Part shown: positions 1-5,584 of the stretch, in pieces | Position numbering within the stretch: position 1 is the first letter of the stretch | Layout: each line of letters opens with the position of its first letter | Assembly (NCBI GenBank): GCA_013375405.1 | Contig: JABXJU010000204.1 | Location: 1-7,793 of the forward strand | Origin: Candidatus Helarchaeota archaeon | Lineage (GTDB): Archaea > Asgardarchaeota > Lokiarchaeia > Helarchaeales > HEL-GB-A | Direction: 5' to 3' | Length of the DNA: 7,793 nucleotides | The notes under the pieces: model-generated | Database searches by the model: none | Told to the model about the DNA's origin: nothing | What the model saw: the letters and a program-made list of their open reading frames with translations, nothing else | Position numbers and translations under genes: made by a program

Positions 1-2
1 GT

Positions 3-872
3 TATACGACTTATGAATCGCTCGCAGTAGCCTCTCCAAAGGAACTTTCAGGCGCAACAGGTGTTGGTGAATCTACAGCTCAAAAAATAATCCTTTCAGC
101 ACGTAGTAAATTAAATATAGGCTTTACAACTGCAGAAAAGGTGCTAAAGCAGCGAAAGGAGGTGAGGCGCCTCACCACAGGGTGTGAAAATTTAGATGCA
201 ATTATTGGAGGTGGGCTTGAAACCCGTGCAATCACAGAAGTATTTGGTGAATTTAGAACTGGAAAAACACAGATAGCCCATCAAATATGTGTTACAGTCC
301 AATTACCTTGTGATAAGGGAGGTTTGGAAGGAAATGCGCTTTATATCGATTCAGAAGGCACCTTCCGACCTGAACGGCTCCTCCAAATGGCTGCACGTTA
401 TAAATTAGATGGAACTGATCTTTTGAAAAATGTGTTTTATGCTCGCGCTTACAATAGTGATCATCAAATCGTCATTATTGACACTTCTCCAAAATTCATT
501 CGTGAAAAAAATATCAAATTAATCGTTGTAGATTCAGTCATGAGCCATTTCAGAGCTGAATATCTTGGACGTGGAACCTTAAGTGAGCGGCAACAAAAAT
601 TGAATAAATTTGTTCATAAATTACTGCAAATAGCGGAAGCTTATAATGTTATTGTCTTTATAACGAACCAAGTCATGGCATCCCCTGGAGTTTTCTTCGG
701 GGACCCTACACGGCCAGTCGGAGGGCATGTCCTTGCGCATTCCTCGACTTATCGACTATACTTACGAAAATCTAAAGGAGAGAAGCGGGTAGCCCGTCTA
801 ATTGATAGTCCTTGTTTGCCCGAAGGTGAAGGTATATTTGCAATAACCGAGAATGGTATTGAAGATCCTTAA
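3..872 (+). CDS. radA: DNA repair and recombination protein RadA, 5' end missing
   Basis: RadA is the archaeal RecA/Rad51 homologue. It forms ATP-dependent filaments on single-stranded DNA and catalyses strand exchange. The frame is open from the first base, so the gene is cut by the window edge; 289 residues are present against roughly 320-350 for the family. In order I see the tail of the N-terminal helix-hairpin-helix domain (YTTYESLAVASPKELSGATG), the linker motif FTTA at 123-134 matching the FxxA polymerisation motif, Walker A GEFRTGKTQ at 246-272, Walker B LIVVDS with its Asp at 531-533, SHFRAEY, ERQQKLN, the loop L2 region NQVMASPGVFFGDPTRPVGGH, and the C-terminal LPEGEGIFAITENGIEDP. 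Walker A has Arg-Thr where GEFGSGKTQ is common; the catalytic Lys and Thr are kept. A GTG at 141 could be mistaken for the start, but the homology continues well upstream. No intein is present. The gene appears intact apart from the window cut. Confidence 0.97.
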   Translation, partial: YTTYESLAVASPKELSGATGVGESTAQKIILSARSKLNIGFTTAEKVLKQRKEVRRLTTGCENLDAIIGGGLETRAITEVFGEFRTGKTQIAHQICVTVQLPCDKGGLEGNALYIDSEGTFRPERLLQMAARYKLDGTDLLKNVFYARAYNSDHQIVIIDTSPKFIREKNIKLIVVDSVMSHFRAEYLGRGTLSERQQKLNKFVHKLLQIAEAYNVIVFITNQVMASPGVFFGDPTRPVGGHVLAHSSTYRLYLRKSKGEKRVARLIDSPCLPEGEGIFAITENGIEDP

Positions 873-935
873 TTTTCTGCCTAATCCTCTCCTTTTTCCC
901 TAACTTTTACAAATTCTCTAGTTTTATTCATTTTC
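873..935 (+). terminator. Pyrimidine-rich 3' end of radA
   Basis: The stretch after the radA stop is strongly pyrimidine-rich, with several runs of 3-5 T (for example CTCTCCTTTTTCCC near 888-901). Archaeal RNA polymerase terminates at U-rich tracts without needing a hairpin, so this is a plausible terminator zone. There is no single long T run, so the exact endpoint cannot be given. Confidence 0.4.
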
Positions 936-958
936 TACTTAAATTGATTAAAGTAGAA
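933..958. repeat. 8-bp inverted repeat with 10-base spacer
   Basis: TTCTACTT at 933-940 is exactly complementary to AAGTAGAA at 951-958. It could fold as a hairpin at the end of the radA message, or serve as a binding site for a dimeric regulator, because it lies about 25 bases upstream of the TATA-like box of the next gene. No T tract directly follows it, which argues against a classical hairpin-plus-U terminator. In A+T-rich DNA an 8-bp arm can occur by chance. Confidence 0.45.
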
Positions 959-983
959 TATCCAAATTTCTTTACTAAAATCA

Positions 984-992
984 TTTATAATA
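984..992 (+). promoter_or_regulatory. TATA-like box for the coiled-coil gene
   Basis: TTTATAATA at 984-992 resembles an archaeal TATA box. Initiation about 25 bases downstream would leave a short leader of roughly 30 bases before the ATG at 1048. GGAAG at 1035-1039 gives a weak ribosome-binding site 8 bases before that ATG. A second A+T-rich candidate, TATGTATAATT near 1006-1016, would give an almost leaderless message. Motif match only. Confidence 0.4.
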
Positions 993-1047
993 TTTCACTT
1001 CTTAGTATGTATAATTCAAAAATTCATAATCATTGGAAGCGTTATTA

Positions 1048-1647
1048 ATGACTGAGGAGAACTTTTCTGAAACAATAGATGCATTAAGTAGAGTCTTAGA
1101 GTTAGTCTTTCTAGTCGAGAAGGATTTTAGCGGAGTTAGATTACGAAGTGCATCGATATTATTACATGATGAATTACGAAAGCAGGTTGAAACGGTAATA
1201 GCTGTAATAGAAGAAGATATGAAGAAAGTTGAAAACGGGATAAAGCCCTTAAAAAGATATTTTCAGTTACGAAAGAATGCTTTGAATGCCATAAATAATT
1301 TGATTTCTAGTCTAAAACAGATGATTGATGAGTGTAACTCAGTTGAGGAACTCCAGGAAAGTGTTCGTCTCTTTTCGAAAGGTGCCGAAGAAGAGTTTGT
1401 CTTAATGATTCTTCAATTAGAGAAGTTATGGAACCAAGAAATCTTCGAAATTATGGATTCGATGAAAAAAGTTATTAGTATTATGCAAGTAACCCATGAG
1501 AAACTCCTTCGATATAAGCGTGAATGTAATATTAAAGAAGGTTTAGGATCAGATTTAGGAAAATTACTCGAAGATCTTTTAGAGGGAAAACTAGAAGAAT
1601 TTAAAAAAGGAGAAAAGGACCTCCGAACAAGATTACTTCCAGAATAA
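1048..1647 (+). CDS. Unrecognised helical, probably coiled-coil protein
   Basis: I do not recognise the family. The 199-residue product is rich in Glu, Lys, Leu and Ile, has almost no Pro or Gly in its main body, and shows hydrophobic residues at heptad-like spacing. It is probably all-helical with coiled coils (for example the segment around VETVIAVIEEDMKKVENG and the Lys/Glu-rich C-terminus LLEDLLEGKLEEFKKGEKDL). There is no signal peptide or membrane segment, so it is likely cytosolic. I chose ATG at 1048; a TTG at 1033 in the same frame would add five residues, but GGAAG at 1035-1039 then works as a ribosome-binding site for the ATG. Two tandem TAA stops (1645-1650) end it. It has its own TATA-like box and is not obviously co-transcribed with radA. 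Possible roles such as scaffold or adaptor are guesses. Confidence 0.8.
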   Translation: MTEENFSETIDALSRVLELVFLVEKDFSGVRLRSASILLHDELRKQVETVIAVIEEDMKKVENGIKPLKRYFQLRKNALNAINNLISSLKQMIDECNSVEELQESVRLFSKGAEEEFVLMILQLEKLWNQEIFEIMDSMKKVISIMQVTHEKLLRYKRECNIKEGLGSDLGKLLEDLLEGKLEEFKKGEKDLRTRLLPE

Positions 1648-1702
1648 TAATTAATTCAAAATATTATTATTTTCCCTAAAAAATTAATTTTTTTAAGATA
1701 AA
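1648..1702. terminator. A+T-rich spacer between convergent genes
   Basis: This 55-base spacer separates two genes that end facing each other. It carries T runs on the plus strand (ATTATTATTTT, then AATTTTTTT at about 1687-1695) and an A-run around 1678-1683 that reads as T on the minus strand. A bidirectional U-tract terminator is plausible. Confidence 0.4.
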
Positions 1703-1993
1703 TTAAGAAATTGACATGACAATTTCACGAACCTTTCCAGCAACTAAATGGATATCTTCAAACTCGAATTCATCTAATTTCTTTTTAATTGCCGCATGAT
1801 CTCGCACATTGGGAAAGGTGATTTCGCCTTGGTAGAGTACAGTGATGCCATCGATTTTGGCCAAATAACATAATATAGCTCGAGTACCCATATCTGCTGT
1901 AGAATTAGCAAATTCATAAAATATTTCATTTCCGAGCCGACGATTGAGAAATGAGACGAAATCCTCAAGTTTATCTACTTTAATTACAATCAT
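1703..1993 (-). CDS. Unrecognised 96-residue protein
   Basis: I do not recognise this protein. It has 96 residues and begins MIVIKVDKLEDFVSFLNRR. It seems to alternate strands and helices (IVIKVD, then an amphipathic helix, then ITVLYQGEITF, then a charged helix KKKLDEFEFEDIHLVAGKV), consistent with a small cytosolic alpha/beta fold. There is no signal peptide, no membrane segment and no zinc-binding cysteine set. Its ATG (1993-1991) overlaps the TGA of a possible 20-codon reading frame just upstream as ATGA, an arrangement typical of translational coupling. Upstream on the same strand lies only a broken ABC ATPase, so its present promoter is unclear. It could be the intact last gene of an operon whose earlier genes have decayed. 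Confidence 0.7.
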   Translation of the reverse strand: MIVIKVDKLEDFVSFLNRRLGNEIFYEFANSTADMGTRAILCYLAKIDGITVLYQGEITFPNVRDHAAIKKKLDEFEFEDIHLVAGKVREIVMSIS

Positions 1994-2052
1994 ATTGGTC
2001 CGCCAGTATCTTCAGGTGATAAATCTATCTGAGAAATAAAGTGCTTCTTCAA
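1990..2052 (-). CDS. Possible 20-residue ORF overlapping the next gene (ATGA)
   Basis: Reading leftward from a TTG at 2052-2050, the frame encodes 20 residues ending in DLSPEDTGGPI, and its TGA (1992-1990) overlaps the ATG of the 96-residue protein. The end looks protein-like in composition. The same frame continues upstream through LN to the TAA (2067-2065) that closes the ABC ATPase remnant, so this may instead be a further decayed piece of an upstream gene. No clear ribosome-binding site decides the matter. Confidence 0.25.
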   Translation of the reverse strand: MKKHFISQIDLSPEDTGGPI

Positions 2053-2064
2053 ATCATTTAAATT

Positions 2065-2277
2065 TTACTTTCGATTTTTTTCTATAGCACCATCTTTAAG
2101 ATACACAATCTTATTGGTCATGTTCGCAATTAAAGGATCATGTGTTACAAGGATATAAGTCTTTGTTTTTTGCTTTTGATTCAATCTCTCAAGATATTGT
2201 ATAATTTCTAATCCTGTTTCTGTATCTAAATCTCCTGCAAGTTCATCTCCAAGAATTAGAGTTGGATTATAGCCTTG
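2065..2277 (-). pseudogene. ABC transporter ATPase remnant, C-terminal third only
   Basis: The minus strand encodes 70 residues that match the end of an ATP-binding subunit of the LolD/MacB-like class. Present are NPTLILGDELAGDLD, matching Walker B plus D-loop (usually LILADEPTGNLD; Asp and Glu codons at 2245-2247 and 2242-2244), then LERLNQKQKTKTYIL, the H-loop LVTHD (His codon at 2142-2140), and the closing IVYLKDGAIEK. Walker A, the Q-loop and the LSGGQ signature are absent. The frame is closed upstream by a TAG at 2280-2278 and has no start codon, whereas intact relatives have about 220-235 residues. Departures from consensus in Walker B (Gly for Ala, Leu-Ala for Pro-Thr) fit relaxed selection. 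It cannot make a working ATPase. The source operon probably also held a permease, which is not in the window. Confidence 0.85.
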
Positions 2278-2280
2278 CTA

Positions 2281-2529
2281 AATAGGAAAATCAATTATAT
2301 TTGGTGGAATATATATTCAACGAATAAGAAGAAATTAAATAAATGGGATTACACGTTCGGTTTAAATTTGGCACATGGACACCATGAAGAGAAGGTATTT
2401 GATAAGGCAGGGTTCCATAATGATCGGTCGACTTGACCTTTGTATGTTAAAATTTTAGCAGATGAACTGAAAGAATGGTTTCAAACAGATTGGAAATACA
2501 AGAGTTACTGGATTCCCTATCAACGATGA
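2281..2529 (+). pseudogene. Unidentified coding remnant interrupted by TGA
   Basis: Read from 2281 in one frame, the plus strand gives protein-like text: WWNIYSTNKKKLNKWDYTFG, then LAHGHHEEKVFDKAGFHNDR, a TGA stop at 2434-2436, then in the same frame LADELKEWFQTDWKYKSYW and a final TGA at 2527-2529. The unusual density of Trp, Tyr and His on both sides of the stop suggests one former gene in which a codon, possibly TGG, became TGA. No in-frame ATG is near the left end, where it abuts the ABC ATPase remnant, so the 5' part is lost. I do not recognise the family. Confidence 0.5.
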
Positions 2530-2686
2530 GCATGTATTTATAATTAATCTTAATTATCATCTATGTAAAGAGCAAACTCAGAAAAAAAATTTTTTTATAT
2601 AAGATGCAGTATAAGATTAGCTTACTCTTAGCTTTTTTTTCAAATTAGAAAGGAATGTTAAAGAATAAGAATTTTTTGGTGGTTTT
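2530..2686 (+). promoter_or_regulatory. Upstream region of the acyl-CoA synthetase, TATA-like box
   Basis: TTTATATA at 2594-2601 is a good archaeal TATA-box candidate. It directly follows an A8-T7 tract (2582-2596) that would give intrinsically bent DNA and may contribute a purine-rich BRE. Initiation near 2625 would leave a leader of about 60 bases containing two direct copies of TTAGCTT (about 2616-2622 and 2628-2634) and a T8 run. GGTGGT at 2678-2683 ends three bases before the ATG and is the likely ribosome-binding site, although close. The rest of the stretch shows nothing I can name. Confidence 0.5.
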
Positions 2687-4384
2687 ATGAGTCAAGAGAA
2701 ACTCTGGTATCAATATTGGCCAGAAGGTATTCCCAAAACCATAGAAATCCCGGGAAATATTTCCGTGGATGATATGTTGGACGAACAGGCAGAAAAAAAT
2801 CCAGACCTCCTAGCAATGGCATTTCATGGGAAAACTTGGACTTATGGTTGGCTAAACGATAAAGTCAATCGCTTTGCGAAAGGGCTTCAGGATCTTGGGC
2901 TTCAGAAAGGTGACCGAGTCTGTGTTAACATGCTAAATATGCCTCAATTTGTTATCGCTTTCTTCGGGGTCATGCGTGCCGGGGGAGTAGTCAGCCCTAT
3001 TGTACCCCTCCAGAAGGCAGCAGAAATCCAGCATCAAATCAATAATGCAGGTGCAAAAATGCTCATTATAATGGATGGATTTTACAAGGAAGAAGTGAAA
3101 AAATTAATGGATGAAAATAAAATCCCTACTATTGAAAAGGTGATTTTAACGGGTCTCGCTGAATATCTAGGGAAAGCCATCGGAATTATTGGAGCATTAA
3201 TCGGTAAAATTCCTCGAATGTGGTTCTGGCCTAAAGGCCCGAAATTTGCAAGATTTCAAGACCTATTAGAGAGTGATCCTACACCTAAAGAAGTAAAGTT
3301 TGATACGAAGAAAGATTTAGCAGTTTTAATGTATACTGGAGGTACTACAGGATTGCCGAAAGGCGCAATGCTATCTCAGTACAATATAGTCGCAAATTGT
3401 TATCAATGTGAGTCATGGTTGCCAGAAATAGATTTAGGTAAAGAAGCTACAGTTTGCGCACTTCCGCTTTCACATATATTTGGATTAACCACAATGATGG
3501 CAGTAGCAATTAAAACAGGAGCCAAGATGATCCTGATTCCGGATCCGAGAGATATTCCAGGTCTAATGAAGGAGCTAGCGCATGAAAAGGGGACGATTTT
3601 TGCAGGAGTGAATGCATTATTTAATAGAATCAATAATCATAAAAAAGTAGAATCTTTTGATTTAAGTTCAGTGAAATATGCGCTTTCAGGTGCGGGTCCT
3701 CTAGCAGAAGAAGTCCAGACAAAGTTTGAAACCATAACTGGCGCAAAAATAGTCGAAGGATTTGGATTAACCGAAACATCGCCGGTAACTCATGCCAATC
3801 CTTTAGAAGGACGCCGAAAAATTGGAACAGTCGGCTTTCCTTTTCCAAATACTGACTGCAAAATCATAGATCCAAACACACTTCAAGATATTTCTCAGCC
3901 TGGTAAGGATGACGATATCTCAACCCATGGTGAGATTTGCATTAAAGGACCACAGGTTATGCTCGGCTATTATAACAGGGAAAAGGCGACGAAAGAGACT
4001 ATTATCGACGGCTGGCTAAGGACAGGTGATATTGGTTATATTGATGATGAAGGCTATTTACATATAAAAGACCGACTTAAGGACATGATCAAGTATAAAG
4101 GCCATTCAGTCTATCCGCGTGAAGTGGAAGATTTGCTCTATATGTACGAACCGATCGACGAGGTCGGTGTAATCGGCGTAAAAATAGAAGGTGGAGAAGA
4201 AACTATCAAGGCTGTTGTTTCATTGAAGCCAGAATTTGTTGGAAAAGTAACTCCTGAGGATATCAAGGACTGGGCAAAAGAAAATATAGCAGGATATAAA
4301 TGGCCACGGATCGTTGAAATCAAAGATGAAATACCAACCACTATGGTGGGAAAAGTTCTTCGACGGGAATTACGCGAAGAATAA
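2687..4384 (+). CDS. Long-chain acyl-CoA synthetase-like AMP-binding enzyme
   Basis: This is a 565-residue member of the adenylate-forming (ANL) superfamily, closest by eye to long-chain fatty-acid-CoA ligases (FadD-like). These activate a carboxylate with ATP to an acyl-adenylate and then transfer it to CoA. The family marks are complete: phosphate-binding loop YTGGTTGLPKG at residues 216-226, GFGLTETSP at 358-366, GWLRTGD at 442-448 with the ribose-binding Asp448, DRLKD with Arg463, and near the C-terminus VGKVLRREL with the catalytic Lys556. The N-terminal LWYQYWPEGIPKTIEIP is usual for the long-chain group. A hydrophobic segment around residues 160-180 (LGKAIGIIGALIGKIPRMWF) precedes the loop and may touch membrane. 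It has a predicted promoter and terminator of its own, so it is probably a single-gene unit. The substrate chain length cannot be read from sequence. In archaea it could serve fatty-acid breakdown or lipid salvage. Confidence 0.93.
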   Translation: MSQEKLWYQYWPEGIPKTIEIPGNISVDDMLDEQAEKNPDLLAMAFHGKTWTYGWLNDKVNRFAKGLQDLGLQKGDRVCVNMLNMPQFVIAFFGVMRAGGVVSPIVPLQKAAEIQHQINNAGAKMLIIMDGFYKEEVKKLMDENKIPTIEKVILTGLAEYLGKAIGIIGALIGKIPRMWFWPKGPKFARFQDLLESDPTPKEVKFDTKKDLAVLMYTGGTTGLPKGAMLSQYNIVANCYQCESWLPEIDLGKEATVCALPLSHIFGLTTMMAVAIKTGAKMILIPDPRDIPGLMKELAHEKGTIFAGVNALFNRINNHKKVESFDLSSVKYALSGAGPLAEEVQTKFETITGAKIVEGFGLTETSPVTHANPLEGRRKIGTVGFPFPNTDCKIIDPNTLQDISQPGKDDDISTHGEICIKGPQVMLGYYNREKATKETIIDGWLRTGDIGYIDDEGYLHIKDRLKDMIKYKGHSVYPREVEDLLYMYEPIDEVGVIGVKIEGGEETIKAVVSLKPEFVGKVTPEDIKDWAKENIAGYKWPRIVEIKDEIPTTMVGKVLRRELREE

Positions 4385-4404
4385 TTTTATTTTTTCTTTT
4401 TTTT
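4385..4404 (+). terminator. Poly-T terminator of the acyl-CoA synthetase gene
   Basis: Immediately after the TAA the plus strand runs TTTT-A-T6-C-T8 (4385-4404), a strong archaeal U-tract terminator. No matching T tract faces the minus-strand GTPase gene that ends at 4415, so that message may run on into the antisense of the synthetase gene. Confidence 0.7.
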
Positions 4405-4414
4405 ATGAGATTTA

Positions 4415-4942
4415 TTACTTTCCAAAGCACATAAGCGCGATCTGCTCAAAGGCCGCGTAGACATTTTCGCCTGATAAGGCAGATGTTTCGAATATTGGAT
4501 AACCAAGTTGAGCTGACATTTGCTCACATTGAGCATCAGTAATGACCCTTTGATCTATGAGGTCTACTTTATTGCAGAGAATCACGCAGGGTACAGGCTC
4601 TCCAACCCCTTCTTTAAACTGATGAGACCAATTATTCAATAGATTATTATAGGTTTCAGGTCTTGTGCTGTCAAATACCATAATGCCGGCATTCGCGCCA
4701 TAATAATAGAAATTGCGGATATTATCGAATTCTTTCTGCCCTCCTATATCCCAAATGGTGAGAATCGCCTGAATCTTCTCGAATTCAACAATTTTTAGTG
4801 TAAAGTCGGCGCCAATAGAGGGTAGATAGCTCGCCTCAAATTTATTATCAGCAAATCTACGAATTAATGAGCTTTTACCCACCGCGGGGTCCCCAATGAC
4901 AATGATTTTAAAGCCATACTTTTCTTTTTCAACCTCAGTCAT
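4415..4942 (-). CDS. Rab/Arf-like small GTPase
   Basis: A single-domain Ras-superfamily GTPase of 175 residues with all five G motifs: G1 GDPAVGKSS (17-25), a switch I region YLPSIGADFTLK (39-50) that looks Rab-like but has Ser where Rab proteins have Thr, G3 WDIGGQ (64-69), which resembles the WDVGGQ of Arf proteins while keeping the catalytic Gln, G4 NKVD (124-127), and G5 ETSAL (152-156). It should bind and hydrolyse GTP. In Asgard archaea such proteins are abundant and are suspected of roles in membrane or cytoskeleton control, mostly untested. I chose ATG at 4942, preceded by GTGAGG three bases away; a GTG at 4951 in frame would add three residues. It is third in a probable operon, 42 bases after the previous GTPase. 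No transmembrane segment is seen; the chain ends in CFGK, a poor prenylation signal. Confidence 0.93.
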   Translation of the reverse strand: MTEVEKEKYGFKIIVIGDPAVGKSSLIRRFADNKFEASYLPSIGADFTLKIVEFEKIQAILTIWDIGGQKEFDNIRNFYYYGANAGIMVFDSTRPETYNNLLNNWSHQFKEGVGEPVPCVILCNKVDLIDQRVITDAQCEQMSAQLGYPIFETSALSGENVYAAFEQIALMCFGK

Positions 4943-4970
4943 ATGCCTCACATCAGCTAACCTATATCGT

Positions 4971-4984
4971 CACTCATATAAAAA
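4971..4984 (-). promoter_or_regulatory. Possible internal TATA box before the Rab/Arf-like GTPase
   Basis: In the spacer between the two GTPase genes the minus strand reads TTTTTATATGAGTG from 4984 to 4971. A start about 25 bases downstream of this TATA-like element would fall close to the GTG at 4951 or ATG at 4942, giving a nearly leaderless message. This would let the last GTPase be expressed apart from the operon. A+T-rich spacers often contain such matches by chance. Confidence 0.3.
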
Positions 4985-5569
4985 CTATATATTATATCTT
5001 GAGAAGATCGCATCAAGCCCATCTTCACGTCTTCCTTCAGAACGTTTCTTAACAGCGGCTTTATGCTTCACGATTTCGGAGGTAAGTAATTTGAACGCAT
5101 AACCAACGTTTTCCCCCGATTTTGCGCTAGTTTCGATGAAGTTACTGCCCAACTGTGAAACATATTGAGCAGTTTTATTTATATTTATTTTTATTGATAA
5201 GTCATTTTTATTTCCTACAACAACAACTGGAATTGACGCATTTACCTGACGGATTGATTTCAGCCAATAATCCAAATAAGGCTTCATTTTCGCCTTTGAT
5301 GAAACATCCAAAATCACCAGAATACCATCATTATCTTTTACGTGAAATGAAACAACTTCTGGCCATTGTATCCCTGTGAAATCTTGTATTTGTATTTTAA
5401 CGGGTGCACCAAAGAGGTCAAGTTTAGTTGTGACATAATCACCCTCGATTGATTTAGGACTCGATGAATCCTCAAAACGATTTGCAATAAATCTAATGAT
5501 TAGAGAAGTTTTACCAACACCATCTTCTCCTGCAAGGAGGATTTTAAAATATAATCCTTCCGAACTCAT
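4985..5569 (-). CDS. Divergent Ras-superfamily small GTPase
   Basis: A 194-residue small GTPase-like protein. Conserved are G1 GEDGVGKTS (14-22), G4 NKND (120-123) and G5 ETSAKSGEN (146-154), so guanine nucleotide binding is expected. Switch I (SPKSIEGDYVTTK, 37-49) has Ser where the conserved Thr is expected, and G3 reads QDFTGIQW (62-69). The DxxG frame is kept, but Trp before the Asp is replaced by Gln, and the residue after Gly is Ile instead of the catalytic Gln. Slow or assisted GTP hydrolysis is a fair inference. The C-terminus carries a basic stretch (KHKAAVKKRSEGRRE) that could contact acidic lipids. ATG at 5569 is preferred, with GTGA eight bases upstream; an in-frame GTG at 5581 would add four residues. 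It follows the CitG-like gene by 15 bases and precedes the second GTPase, so co-expression is likely. Confidence 0.9.
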   Translation of the reverse strand: MSSEGLYFKILLAGEDGVGKTSLIIRFIANRFEDSSSPKSIEGDYVTTKLDLFGAPVKIQIQDFTGIQWPEVVSFHVKDNDGILVILDVSSKAKMKPYLDYWLKSIRQVNASIPVVVVGNKNDLSIKININKTAQYVSQLGSNFIETSAKSGENVGYAFKLLTSEIVKHKAAVKKRSEGRREDGLDAIFSRYNI

Positions 5570-5584
5570 CGTATTTTTCACTTT

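Noticed and set aside
141..872. RadA beginning at GTG 141
   Set aside because: The same frame is open to base 3 and encodes the end of the RadA N-terminal domain and the FTTA polymerisation motif, so the gene starts before the window.
1033..1047. TTG start for the coiled-coil gene
   Set aside because: ATG at 1048 is better placed after GGAAG, and the five extra residues show no sign of being coding.
3403..4341. Open frames antisense to the acyl-CoA synthetase
   Set aside because: They lie opposite a gene with all family motifs, have no protein-like character of their own and no ribosome-binding sites; they are shadows.
4415..4429. C-terminal CFGK as a CaaX prenylation motif
   Set aside because: The Cys is at the fourth position from the end, but Gly and Lys do not fit the usual aliphatic-aliphatic-X pattern; membrane anchoring by this route is unsupported.
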